Of a stretch of 64,000 nucleotides of DNA, positions 23,901 through 40,579 are shown piece by piece. The position numbers were made by a program, and so were the translations under genes. Source of the DNA: Synchiropus splendidus (Eukaryota; Chordata; Actinopteri; Syngnathiformes; Callionymidae); NCBI RefSeq assembly GCF_027744825.2, contig NC_071335.1, forward strand, positions 28,237,001 to 28,301,000, read 5' to 3'. Position 1 is the first letter of the stretch, and every line of letters begins with the position of its first letter. A model generated the notes under the pieces. It was not told the origin of the DNA. It ran no database searches and was given only the letters and a program-made list of their open reading frames with translations.

Positions 23901-24391
23901 AAAAATGTAATTATCACTATTGCCATTGCACATTTCACACAAGTGTTCACTCTTTGAGTACACGTTTATTTTTGTAGCGCCAAAAACCTTAACTACAGAA
24001 AACTATGGCCTACATCATTCTCCTGTTTTCATGGCACATCATGATAAACAACTTCTAAAAGAGAGAAAACGCGCCTCTTGGCATTAAAAATCTATAGCCC
24101 ACACATGGTGTAGACTTTTGGTAGCCCAATGTGCCACGCCCTCCAAAAATCCAATTTTTAGACGTTCATAAATACCTTCATAAATACTTCCTAATGTTGC
24201 ATTCAAGTTCGAAGAGTTGGCATTGCTCTCACCTGCTCAAGCTTGTCTTTCTGCCGGAGAAAGACGGACGCAGAGTAGCGCTGCTGCTGGGCAGCGTTGT
24301 GACTGCTGCTCTTGGCTTGGGAAGGGTGGGTCAGCGGCGCAGGGGGAGCCTCCTCTTGCACTCTCAGCCTGGGATCATTTGACAGTTCCAT
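8672..24391 (-). CDS. pld5: PLD5, phospholipase D family member 5 (atypical PLD-like membrane protein), ten coding exons
   Basis: Exons 24233-24391, 16148-16284, 14223-14397, 13976-14084, 13518-13645, 11354-11551, 9862-10013, 9635-9800, 9476-9566 and 8672-8904 join without a frame break to 515 codons (human about 536). A cytosolic N-terminus with RYSASVFLRQKDKLEQ is followed by one membrane segment (KCIAIFALVCCFAILVALTC), giving type II topology, then a lumenal PLD domain. Exon for exon it matches human PLD5. HKD motif 1 is degenerate: RTHIYVGSADMDW has Tyr where the catalytic Lys should be, as in mammals. HKD motif 2 reads HNKYVVTD, which does satisfy HxKxxxxD. PLD5 is generally called catalytically inactive; its role is unknown. 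The fifth intron appears to use a GC donor. The start at 24391 is preferred, but 24460 is also in frame. Confidence 0.93.
9476..9566 (-). CDS. pld5: pld5 coding exon 9 (HKD motif 2)
   Basis: Encodes RFFWHKEQTEDDHYSPNHNK then YVVTDNALYV, phase 1 end at GTAAGT. HNKYVVTD fits the HxKxxxxD consensus. As I remember it, human PLD5 has Arg in place of this His. Confidence 0.9.
9635..9800 (-). CDS. pld5: pld5 coding exon 8
   Basis: Acceptor TTTTTTTAG, donor GTAGGT. Encodes YWSPLDEAIREAVVLRGVRV then RLLISFWEKTHPLTFNFVAS and CSVEV, very close to human PLD5. Confidence 0.93.
9862..10013 (-). CDS. pld5: pld5 coding exon 7
   Basis: Acceptor GTTTCTGCAG, donor GTGCAG. Encodes TSPELFCAKDRTRDVDAIYD then VIQRANTFVYISVTDYLPLL, matching SPKLFCPKNRSFDIDAIYSV of human PLD5. 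Confidence 0.92.
10245..10695. repeat. Degenerate 6-bp-periodic AT repeat (AAATCT / AAATGT / AAATCA variants)
   Basis: About 450 bp built of AAATCT, AAATGT and a run of AAATCA hexamers (10307-10342), with recurring TAAATGTTACATTTA segments that are nearly self-complementary. It lies in the pld5 intron between exons 6 and 7. Confidence 0.9.
10754..10860. repeat. A-rich (AAAAAAT)n-like microsatellite
   Basis: At least ten near-perfect copies of a 7-bp AAAAAAT-type unit, decaying to irregular A/T sequence. It directly follows the hexamer array after a short G-rich spacer. Confidence 0.9.
11354..11551 (-). CDS. pld5: pld5 coding exon 6
   Basis: 66 codons, phase 0 at both ends, GTGAGT donor. Encodes RKELGVMMFNCSCLALDLHR, FSFYWQLHERDYIPNIWSKR and a stretch ending EASAYVS. 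Confidence 0.92.
11845..12365. mobile_element. Remnants of non-autonomous DNA-transposon-like repeat
   Basis: The left end (GGGCTCTCAAACTTGATCGA at 11846) and the right end (GGGCTGCATATGGCCCCCGC at 12333) resemble the two halves of vertebrate repeats that begin GTGTCAAACTCAAGG and contain GGGCCGCATATGGCCC. Between them is 'AAAGGGCCACATTATAAACT'-type sequence. Boundaries are approximate. Family identity is inferred from memory. Confidence 0.4.
13518..13645 (-). CDS. pld5: pld5 coding exon 5 (degenerate HKD motif 1)
   Basis: Acceptor CTTCTTCCTCAG. Encodes AEVHFVNMTAFTRGGLHSSF then WVVDRTHIYVGSADMDWRSF SK. The first HKD reads H-I-Y rather than HxK, so Lys is missing. The 3' border that keeps alignment and frame is AAG|GCAACA, a GC donor. 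Confidence 0.9.
13976..14084 (-). CDS. pld5: pld5 coding exon 4
   Basis: Acceptor TTGTTTCTCAG, donor GTGAGT. Encodes GQSLFQRLLGLKSRGVRLKI then TSGLTNSAELKTLAAH, phase 1 end. Aligns with GQRLFEKLLQLTSQNIEIKL of human PLD5. Confidence 0.9.
14223..14397 (-). CDS. pld5: pld5 coding exon 3
   Basis: Acceptor TTCTTTTAG, donor GTACAG. Encodes GVVVENVPEELSLLVNRNHV and GFHMLLDQARYSVEVVSPVW followed by NLNSWDQMSSAAKQ, the start of the PLD fold. Confidence 0.92.
15268..15732 (-). mobile_element. 5'-truncated CR1/L2-like LINE, 3' end of reverse transcriptase plus 3'UTR
   Basis: A minus-strand frame (to about 15426) encodes RDKSRLQRIVRSAEKVIGCS, LPPLQDLYISRTQRRAGWIR, SHPGHGLFVPLPSGRRLRSI and HRNSFFPSAVRLLNS. 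This is the characteristic C-terminus of teleost CR1/L2/Rex-type reverse transcriptases. To the left (the 3' side) lie an A/T-rich tail (15355-15415) and the ATTTATTGCCATGGTCAGTG motif common in such 3' regions. It lies in pld5 intron 2. The 5' edge carries an inverted duplication at 15653-15715. Confidence 0.8.
15653..15715. repeat. 26 bp inverted repeat at the LINE 5' edge
   Basis: CGATGCGCTGCAGTCTGCTC.. (15653-15678) is repeated inverted at 15690-15715 with one mismatch. A third, shorter direct copy of the second arm is at 15718-15732. Confidence 0.9.
16148..16284 (-). CDS. pld5: pld5 coding exon 2 (transmembrane segment)
   Basis: Encodes TQQKCIAIFALVCCFAILVA then LTCSSVNIWGSDEDGITEEN CSRDC, ending in phase 2 at GTGAGT. 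The hydrophobic run is nearly identical to the signal-anchor of human PLD5. Confidence 0.92.
16383..16679 (+). other. Unidentified 98-codon open frame, antisense in pld5 intron 1
   Basis: The frame starts MTVGLFKMENNEMLMSWLDR and ends CLQTTGIDI. Its composition is protein-like: charged heptad-like stretches such as RLLRKSRVQRFHDLYQ and few low-complexity runs. I cannot match it to a family. There is no evident promoter, poly-A signal or splice partner. It could be part of a decayed transposon or a chance frame. Confidence 0.2.
18725..18790 (+). mobile_element. Fragment of GTGTCAAACTC-type repeat
   Basis: ATCAAACTGAAGGCCTGGGG at 18736 followed by GCAAAATGTGGCC matches the tip of the dispersed repeat also seen near 36507 and 58420. 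About 60 bp are recognisable. Confidence 0.4.
24233..24391 (-). CDS. pld5: pld5 coding exon 1 (start uncertain)
   Basis: Encodes MELSNDPRLRVQEEAPPAPL, a Ser/Gln-rich linker, then RYSASVFLRQKDKLEQ before a GTGAGA donor. Human PLD5 has DYSASVWLRRKDKLE here. An in-frame ATG at 24460 would add 23 residues. A pyrimidine-rich CTGTCCCTGCAG just upstream of 24391 could instead be an acceptor from an unseen 5' exon. Confidence 0.8.
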
Positions 24392-25100
24392 TGATGACCA
24401 GCGCTGGAGCGTCTGCAGGGACAGTCTGATGCTCACACGCTTAGACCCACACACGCACAAACAGAGGCTGCCCCTGTCTTTTCTTGTTCACAGCTGAATC
24501 AGCAAGCTGGAAACTCGGTGCCCAGCCTGCCTGCGGCCGGAGCACTCCCAGCGCTTCCCCACAGTTTTATTGAAAGTGTCTGAGCGTCTACCAGGGAATG
24601 CATTTCTTCTTGGGACGAGGGTTGGGAGGGGCGAGCATTCTAAATGGGAATGCAGCACTGGACTGACAGCAGCAGGAAGTAAGAGAGACAAATCAGATTG
24701 AAAGTTGTGAGGAGAGTATCGGACATGTGCTCTGAATGATATTAAACTCAATTGCTCTCGCCTGCTTATTGAATGTGCTGCGGCTTGTCCTCAGGTCTTT
24801 ACGACTTCCCTAACCGTTTCCTGAGAAAGAGACGCCATTTGTTTGCTTCAAAAAAGGCTCTCACTCATTGTTTCATAGTAAGATTGAAACTCTGAGTCTC
24901 GGCTTTCATCTCTCAACCTGCGTCTGTCGCCTTTGTCGACTTCATATAACTTCATTAACCTTGCAGACATTGATATATTTAACACAGACGCAAACATTTT
25001 TGCAAAAGCTGATCACAGTTCCGTCACGACACAAATGTATTCAGGTCGTGTAACAGTCTGAGCCTGGCTTCCGCTAGAAATCGCGAGCCAAGCATTGAGC

Positions 25101-25585
25101 TTAAAAGATGCTGCACGCTGAGGCATCACTCATCTCCTCCATCACAGTCTGGTTCACCGCAGGAGCTGCCATAGACAAGAATTGTTTGTAGCTTCTCATA
25201 CATTCAGCAAGAAGCGTCTTCTGCAGCGCTATCATCGACCCTGACTCTTCTGCCTTGCTCAAAAGCACGACGGCATCTCCAAATGTCACTAAAATGAGAC
25301 TACTTCAAATTCATGTCGGTGAACTAGTCATGTTGCAGCTGGTCTGCCTCCATGTCACCGTACAAGGCCAGGATTTCATTTGATGTTGTCCATTGCTAAT
25401 GGTGCTTTGGACCCCATGGTACCCTGCAACAGTTGAAGCTTCTCCTGAATCTGGTCCTCTACACAGCAATCTTTGTGAGCCACATCAATCTTGCTCAAAG
25501 GCACTTTAACAAAGAGCTTTTCACTGCTGTCCACTGTGGATGCTGCTCTGGATCTTTCAGCTGTGCTTGAGTCAGTCGACCTCAA
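25101..25585 (-). pseudogene. Possible decayed retrocopy or gene fragment, identity unknown
   Basis: Two minus-strand frames, 25585-25376 and 25289-25101, are joined by a stretch that stays coding-like if one frameshift is allowed near 25380, but has in-frame stops near 25330 and 25310. Residues such as VEDQIQEKLQLLQGTMGSKA upstream and SGSMIALQKTLLAECMRSYK near the end, with final residues SDASACSIF, read like a helical protein C-terminus. I do not recognise the parent protein. Alternatively these are chance frames. Confidence 0.25.
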
Positions 25586-26308
25586 GAACCTAATGGAAAC
25601 TCCTTTCTGATCCTCAACCTAGACCAGACTTGTGGTTCCTTCCAGAGACCAGCATCTGAATAATGAGACACTTCAACTGGACTGAAGACATCAGCGAAAA
25701 TACACATTTCTCTGGATAAAAACGCAACCCTGGGTCAGATGTTTAAACAACTACAACTCCTTCCTCTTCTGTCCACCTGCCTGCGCACCCGACATGGAAG
25801 GTGCAAAAACACAAACATGCACCCACCAATACTACTTTACTTTCACAATTCCTCCAATTTTCTTCATCATTTCTTCATCACTTGAAGAGAAATGGACCAT
25901 CCATTGACCACCTGGATGTATAAAAGGACAACAGGTAATGGAATGATATCTTTCATGATTCTTCAATCTGTCACACCAGGAATCAGAACAATCTCACAAA
26001 ATCTATCAGGAAGAAGAAGAAGAAAAAGATTGACTTCAATGTCTGCTAGTAATTTCCTGCTGTGAAATACTGTGCCGCTGTTCAACCGCCCAAAGATACG
26101 ACAATATGAAACCAGCTGTGTTTCAGATTGTGTGTCAAGATAGACCAAATTTAGAAGCAGTGACAGGTGAAGCAAACCCACACAGCATCCACGAAACACA
26201 CAGCGGAACCACCCACCTTTAGGATTGAAATAACCGGACTTGGGTTCTGAGAATAATCCACAGAACACTTCACAACAGTACAGTTGCCAGCACGGTATTA
26301 TCATGCAT

Positions 26309-26314
26309 TTTATT
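26309..26314 (-). other. Candidate cep170 polyadenylation signal
   Basis: Minus-strand AATAAA about 1.04 kb past the cep170 stop. It implies a 3'UTR of roughly 1 kb. No closer canonical hexamer was noticed. Confidence 0.4.
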
Positions 26315-27349
26315 AAAGATCAAAGTAACAATACACAGGTATTGTAAGATAAACATTTAGTAGGATATTTTTCACAAAGAAACAAAGTCCTACAAATAAC
26401 AGAATCTTCTTCAAAATTCTCAAAAGTACACAAGGTGCCGGGCACAACGATGGAGTCATGATGATTTGGCGAGCAGGTCTGACCAGGTTACATTCAAGTG
26501 TAAACGTTGAGATAAGAGGCAACATATCAGAGACCTGACAGCGGCGCCGCTGTCTCTGTGTGCTGTTTCAAACACGACTCACTCACACACACACACACAC
26601 AAATAAAATACATGACTGGGACATTTTTAATGCCAAACGGATGTAAATTGTAAATAACCTAAGGAAACCTTGACCTTTCTGACGGCGCGGATTTATGTCA
26701 TCGTTTTTACACTTCAGTGTGAAGTTCTTAATGTTCCGATCATGCCCTGGTCCCATCAAGGAATATTTCCTTTAGAAAGTGCAAAGCTTTGACTAACGTC
26801 TCCCTCTCATCATAACACACACACTTTTAAATGATTAGTTCATTCTGGGCACTTGTGACTAGCGTCTGGGGCTGCTACATTAGGAACTTTAAGTCATGGC
26901 CGGCTGGAATAATCCCTGGGGGGCGGGGTCAACGCTTGACCTCCACTGCCTGCTGGGGGTTATATCCTTCACTTCTAAGTTCTTTGACACTTTTCGCACC
27001 ACACACTTTGCACTTCTGGACTTTGGGTTTCCGCATTGGCATAGATCAGACAACTTCTCAACACAAACAGACAACATATGTTCGTTTGGGTTCCACTCTT
27101 GAAATGTATACAAAGAAGAGAAAGGAATCTCCCGCCCTGCAGTCATTCACATGTTTCCCACAACCATTTAGGAATGAATAATATAAAACACAGAGGGTTG
27201 AGTATCATAGCTTATCTGTAAACAGAATGTTGTATATTTGACATCCCAAAAGAACCGACAGTGTTGGTCATTGACTAAGTCCATTCGTGTGGTAGTTGTA
27301 GTCAGCATTGCAACATGAGTAAAAATGTCTTTAAAATTTGGGTCCGGCT

Positions 27350-36458
<9,109 letters not shown>

Positions 36459-36504
36459 TCAGCAAGAGTGACAGGCAGGCTTCATAATGAAGACGTGAGT
36501 GCAG

Positions 36505-36610
36505 CTTTTGAACATGCGTGTCAAACTCAAACTCAAGGCTCTGGGGCCAAATCCGGCCCTTCGAATCACTTTATATGGCCCGCAAGAGTGAAAGTGAAAT
36601 ACATATAGTC
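36505..36610 (+). mobile_element. GTGTCAAACTC-type repeat fragment
   Basis: GCGTGTCAAACTCAAACTCA at 36517, GGGGCCAAATCCGGCCC and TATATGGCCCGCAAGAG form the canonical 'GTGTCAAACTCAAGG...GGCCAAATCCGGCCC' tip of a widespread vertebrate non-autonomous element, probably hAT-derived. Only about 100 bp are recognisable. Confidence 0.55.
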
Positions 36611-37948
36611 GTCAAAAAAAGGTCTTATATTATAGTAAATAGTTTGATCCACTGGACAGTGTTTCGTATTTTACCCCCCCCTTGCTTGACTGAATTTGTT
36701 TGTATCTCTCCTGACACAAAGACTGAAAGCAGAGTTAGGAGTGGCACGGAGAAGACAATGACGTTTTTAGTGGGAGTGACCAGACAGGAAATGAGCATAT
36801 CTGAGGCACGGCTCTGGATCACAAACATTTAGTGGCCATATTTGAGAAAAAAAGGGGCAGTTATGTAAGCACAAAATATTCTCTACATAAGCACACATAG
36901 AGGTTCTAAAATGTCCTTCCCATGAACTCTTAAAATCCACACACACTTTTTGTTTTCACCACCACTGACCTGGCATTTGCCCAGTGGGAGGCCAACTACA
37001 ACTGACAGCCGATAATGATATGAGAGCGATATCGGGATGTTCCTCCTCTTTTCAAATCCGCTGCCGCTATCTCTGTGATCAACGCTCTTCCAGGGACAAC
37101 AGTCACATGGAGTACAGACACTGATCTGCCTCCTCTAGAATTGAGCAAATTGGTTGAGCAGTAAATCAGACCACAAAGAGAAACAGGAAGTGGGGGGAGA
37201 TGAAGGCAGCCATGATGCACCTGATCCTTGCATCACCGTCTCCGCCTGACACTCTAACACCACCTCTCCGAAGCTGCCAGACATGAACAACAAGAAGCAG
37301 AGCCGCTCTTTACCATGACACTGACAGCTGGCCCTCCTCCTATAGGAGCAGCTTTAGGCAGGCCTGACTTTTGCTGACTCATGCTCAATGCCGTGGACCT
37401 TAAACACACACGCTGATGTGGAGCATCACCACTATCCGTTTCTGAGTGGACGCAGTGGCCTGACTTGTAGTGGCCCAGATACACGCTTGACCAGCTCCAA
37501 CCTCACCCAGACACAGATATCTGAAACTGATTTGTGCTAGTGGGCCATTATATAAAAGAAAAATGAGGCGAGGAAAACAGTCAAAACTGCCAGACGCTGA
37601 CAAATAACCTAAAAAAACAGGTCAGCGTTTGACATTTAATCATGACAATATGCTAGCTAATAAAGCCAGCATCAATTAGACGAGTGTGGATGTTTAGATA
37701 ATTCACCCGTGAATTATGCGCTAAATCACTAAGATATCGCTATCATACATGTTACTGGCGACTGTCGATACAGTACAGAAAGCGTCATTTCGGTTGTATT
37801 TTGGTGTTACATCCATTGATCTGAGCGTATGGGCGACATTATGTCTATCTCGACGATGTTGGTTTTCGCCTTCCATCCGGCCTCCAGATGAAGCGACAAC
37901 GCAGAGAATCCGACAGTACGACAGCAGAGGAACATTCATGTCACTTAC

Positions 37949-38100
37949 CAAGCGATGTGAGGAAGAATCAGGTCGAAATTCAGAGGACTCATCCACATCG
38001 ATGATGCTGCTCCTGAGCGTTTCTGCTGCCCAGCCCAGACGATAACGCACTACTGTGTCTTGGTCGACAGGTGGTGCTGCAGGCTCAATCTTGAAGGAAG
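37949..38100 (-). promoter_or_regulatory. Candidate cep170 non-coding exon 1 and promoter
   Basis: A strong minus-strand donor, CTTG|GTAAGTGA, ends at 37949. The sequence just upstream (37950-38050) is richer in CpG than its surroundings. The cep170 start exon has its own acceptor near 36253, so a 5'UTR exon is needed and this is the best candidate I see. The transcription start is not placed; a minus-strand ATG at about 38050 lies inside the proposed leader. Confidence 0.35.
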
Positions 38101-38528
38101 CCCGCGCAGACGTAGAAGCAGAAGAGTTGGAGTTGTAGGGGGAGATGTAGCGGAAGTCCTAACGTAAGTAGTCGGAATAGTATTTGTTGAAGTAGTAGTG
38201 GAAATACGAAATAATAAATAACATTAGTTAGTCCCACATTGGGGGATTTCAGCAATTTTTTTTTTGTAAACAGTACTCGAGGTAGCATAAGAAATAGTTA
38301 ATGTATTTACTGTATATCAAATGTGTCTACAATTGCCAGTAATATAAGTTGCATTTATGGAGGAAGAAGGGTAGCACCACGCCATTTTTTTCATTTAACA
38401 ACGATTTATTTAAGTACCTGCAGTATTTTGGTTAGTTTGAGAACGAGTAACGCTTTTAAGTGCACGTATGGCAACACGATTAGGTCGTGTACAACCACAA
38501 GCGCTAGGGGGCGACGGAGTCTTGATAA

Positions 38529-38536
38529 TGACGTCA
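38529..38536. promoter_or_regulatory. CRE palindrome TGACGTCA
   Basis: A perfect cAMP-response-element palindrome in a locally CpG-rich patch between the two divergent genes. A single 8 bp match can occur by chance; its location makes it worth listing. Confidence 0.35.
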
Positions 38537-40024
38537 CTCTGATAGTCGTTTGTAGAAAATGTGCACTTCAGCCAGTCAATATACGCGTGATGACATCTTT
38601 GAATCTAAGCACTGGTGGAGTTTAACAGGTGAACGTTCTAAAAAGTCATTGAACTAAAGTTCAGGTGTTTCCCCAACCCAACCTTTCAACTGTGTCTGTT
38701 ATATCTATCATACTGTTACATCCATACACGATGAACTGTATATAACATACTGTTCGTCGTGTTTAGAAGTCTTTCTGGGGTTCGTTTTTCCAAGTTAAAT
38801 CGGTGTTAATGGTGGTGTTATGTTCACACCATCAATGCTGAAGAAGTCAAATTTACTTTTAATTTATTGCGTGTAACTAGACGCACATTAGCAGTTATTA
38901 CATTAAAATGTGTAACAAAGATGCAAATTACGAAAATACCAATTTTATCATTTTGCTGCTATTTCTACCTTTTGTTTCTACCGTTTAGTTTATAATTTAA
39001 TAAATATCTAACTTTACCCTCTAACTTTAAGTTATTGTGTCAATGGAAAGTGAAAATTTGATAAGCGATTCGTTATAGAGAGCGCCATCTATTGGGCTCA
39101 GAAAAACACTACTTTGCTGGGCTCATTTGCTCCAAGCAAACATCCCTATGATTCTGAAAAAAAAATCATAAAAAAAAAAAATGGTTTCAGAAAGAAATGA
39201 ACTTTTTTTAAATTTAATTATTCATATTCTAGTTTTTTTTTTTCTTTGATTGATCACGTTTTGGGTTATTATAAACACAACATATGAATTACTGTTAAAA
39301 ATGGCTTTAAGTCTAAACAGTAAAATCACAGTTGCAATTTTAATAGGTTCAGCTGCTGTAAATATTTTCCTGCAATGAAATTCATGTTAAAGTGTTACAT
39401 TGTTTTAAAAATAATTGAATTGAATAAGTGAAAGTGTTACACGCAGTAGTAGAAAGGGGCATACAACAGCATTTCACACAAGTTTAAATTTGCACATTTA
39501 ATCTTAATGAGTCACCTGCAACATGGTTCCTCCAACTCTTATCCAAACCTTTATTGGGGCAAGAAATTATTTATGTTGCTGCATGCTACTTTCTAGTGAA
39601 AAGTTAATTCTAGTTTTGCTTATTATATATTATTTATTAGTATTATACTCTGTAAATCACAATATTTCACTGCATTGTGGAATTTCTTTTTAAGATATTT
39701 ATGTCGCCTTAACATAATTAAAAGGGTTGTAAGTACAGCAAAAAAATAGTAGAGGGTATTGAATGAAGTCATAGCAGTCACTGAGGAGACAGCAGGTGAC
39801 TACCTCAGCACCTGAAGAAGGGCCATTCAAAGTTCCTCTCGGTAATTACTTGTGCTTATGTACTTACACTTGCATAAACATCATCCATATAAATAAACAT
39901 TGACTTTAAATCTATTTCTAGAGTTATATATGTATTTATATAAACTAAAAATAGAATGAAGTGTTAATTTAAGACATGAAGGCTGATGGTCTCAGCTGCT
40001 CAACATCAGTACGTCAGTTCACAC

Positions 40025-40524
40025 GCTCTCTCTCTCTCTCTTTCTGGATCCCTCTCGCTCTTAGCCCCGCCCCCTCGCTCCCCCTCCGTCCATTGGTGTC
40101 TTCAGGGTCTCTCCCGTCCATAGGTAGTCTCCACAATGAGTGTCCATTGGTGTTTATGATGGCTGGCCCCCCCTCCCACTGGCCGCCTTCGCCCTGCCCA
40201 CGTCTTCTATGTCTCGGTACGTCCATCTCCTGACGTTCAAGTTCGCAGGAACGTCACGTCCGCACTTGAACTTGCAGCTCAGGGGGGGCACTCCGGACCC
40301 CCATCACTCTCTTCTGGCGAACAAGTCATGAGGAGCTCCGCAGAGCGCGCAGCGTCTCGTTCCGTGTGACCGGCGCGTCTTCTTCTCCCAGCCTGCCGCT
40401 TGTCGTTGATCGGAGCAAGCTCTCGTTGTTGTTGCTGTCGGATGCCAGAAGGATCAATGAAGATATTCCACTCGGACTTGTTCGCAGAGGATTTCCCAAT
40501 GTGAAGAGCCCACTCTGAACCAAC
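40025..40524 (+). promoter_or_regulatory. bcl11a promoter and 5'UTR, CpG-rich
   Basis: The GC and CpG content rises sharply here. A CT microsatellite (40025-40043) precedes a GC box (CCCCGCCCCC at 40064) and a C-rich run. Two copies of GTCCATTGGTGT carry an inverted CCAAT box (ATTGG at 40092-40096 and 40146-40150, 54 bp apart), with a degenerate third copy (GTCCATAGG, 40117) between them. No TATA box is evident. Exact start site unknown. Confidence 0.65.
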
Positions 40525-40579
40525 ATGTCTCGCCGCAAGCAGGGCAAACCCCAGCATTTGAGCACACGGGAGTTTTCAC
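40525..40579 (+). CDS. bcl11a: bcl11a coding exon 1
   Basis: ATG at 40525; encodes MSRRKQGKPQHLSTREFS plus one base, then donor GTAAGT. The exon length and phase equal mammalian BCL11A exon 1. Confidence 0.95.

Larger units (their letters stand above)
16285..24232 (-). other. pld5 intron 1, about 7.9 kb, no recognised gene
   Basis: The longest intron of the gene. It contains an unidentified 98-codon plus-strand frame (16383-16679) and one likely transposon remnant near 18730. It also holds a C-run (22208-22219) and an A/T tract with GCGATTAATCGC-type sequence near 21855. I find no exon that aligns to PLD5 or another known protein. Confidence 0.6.
24461..27349. other. Intergenic region between pld5 and cep170, including probable cep170 3'UTR
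   Basis: The right part (about 26290-27349) is the likely cep170 3'UTR, with minus-strand AATAAA at 26314-26309. The left part, next to pld5 exon 1, should hold the pld5 promoter, but no CpG island or core element stands out. A decayed coding-like stretch at 25101-25585 is listed separately. An (AC)n run lies at 26584-26601. Confidence 0.5.

Noticed and set aside
24488..24751. 88-codon minus-strand frame just upstream of pld5 exon 1, considered as an N-terminal exon
   Set aside because: It has no similarity to PLD5 N-termini and no donor that joins in phase to the next exon.
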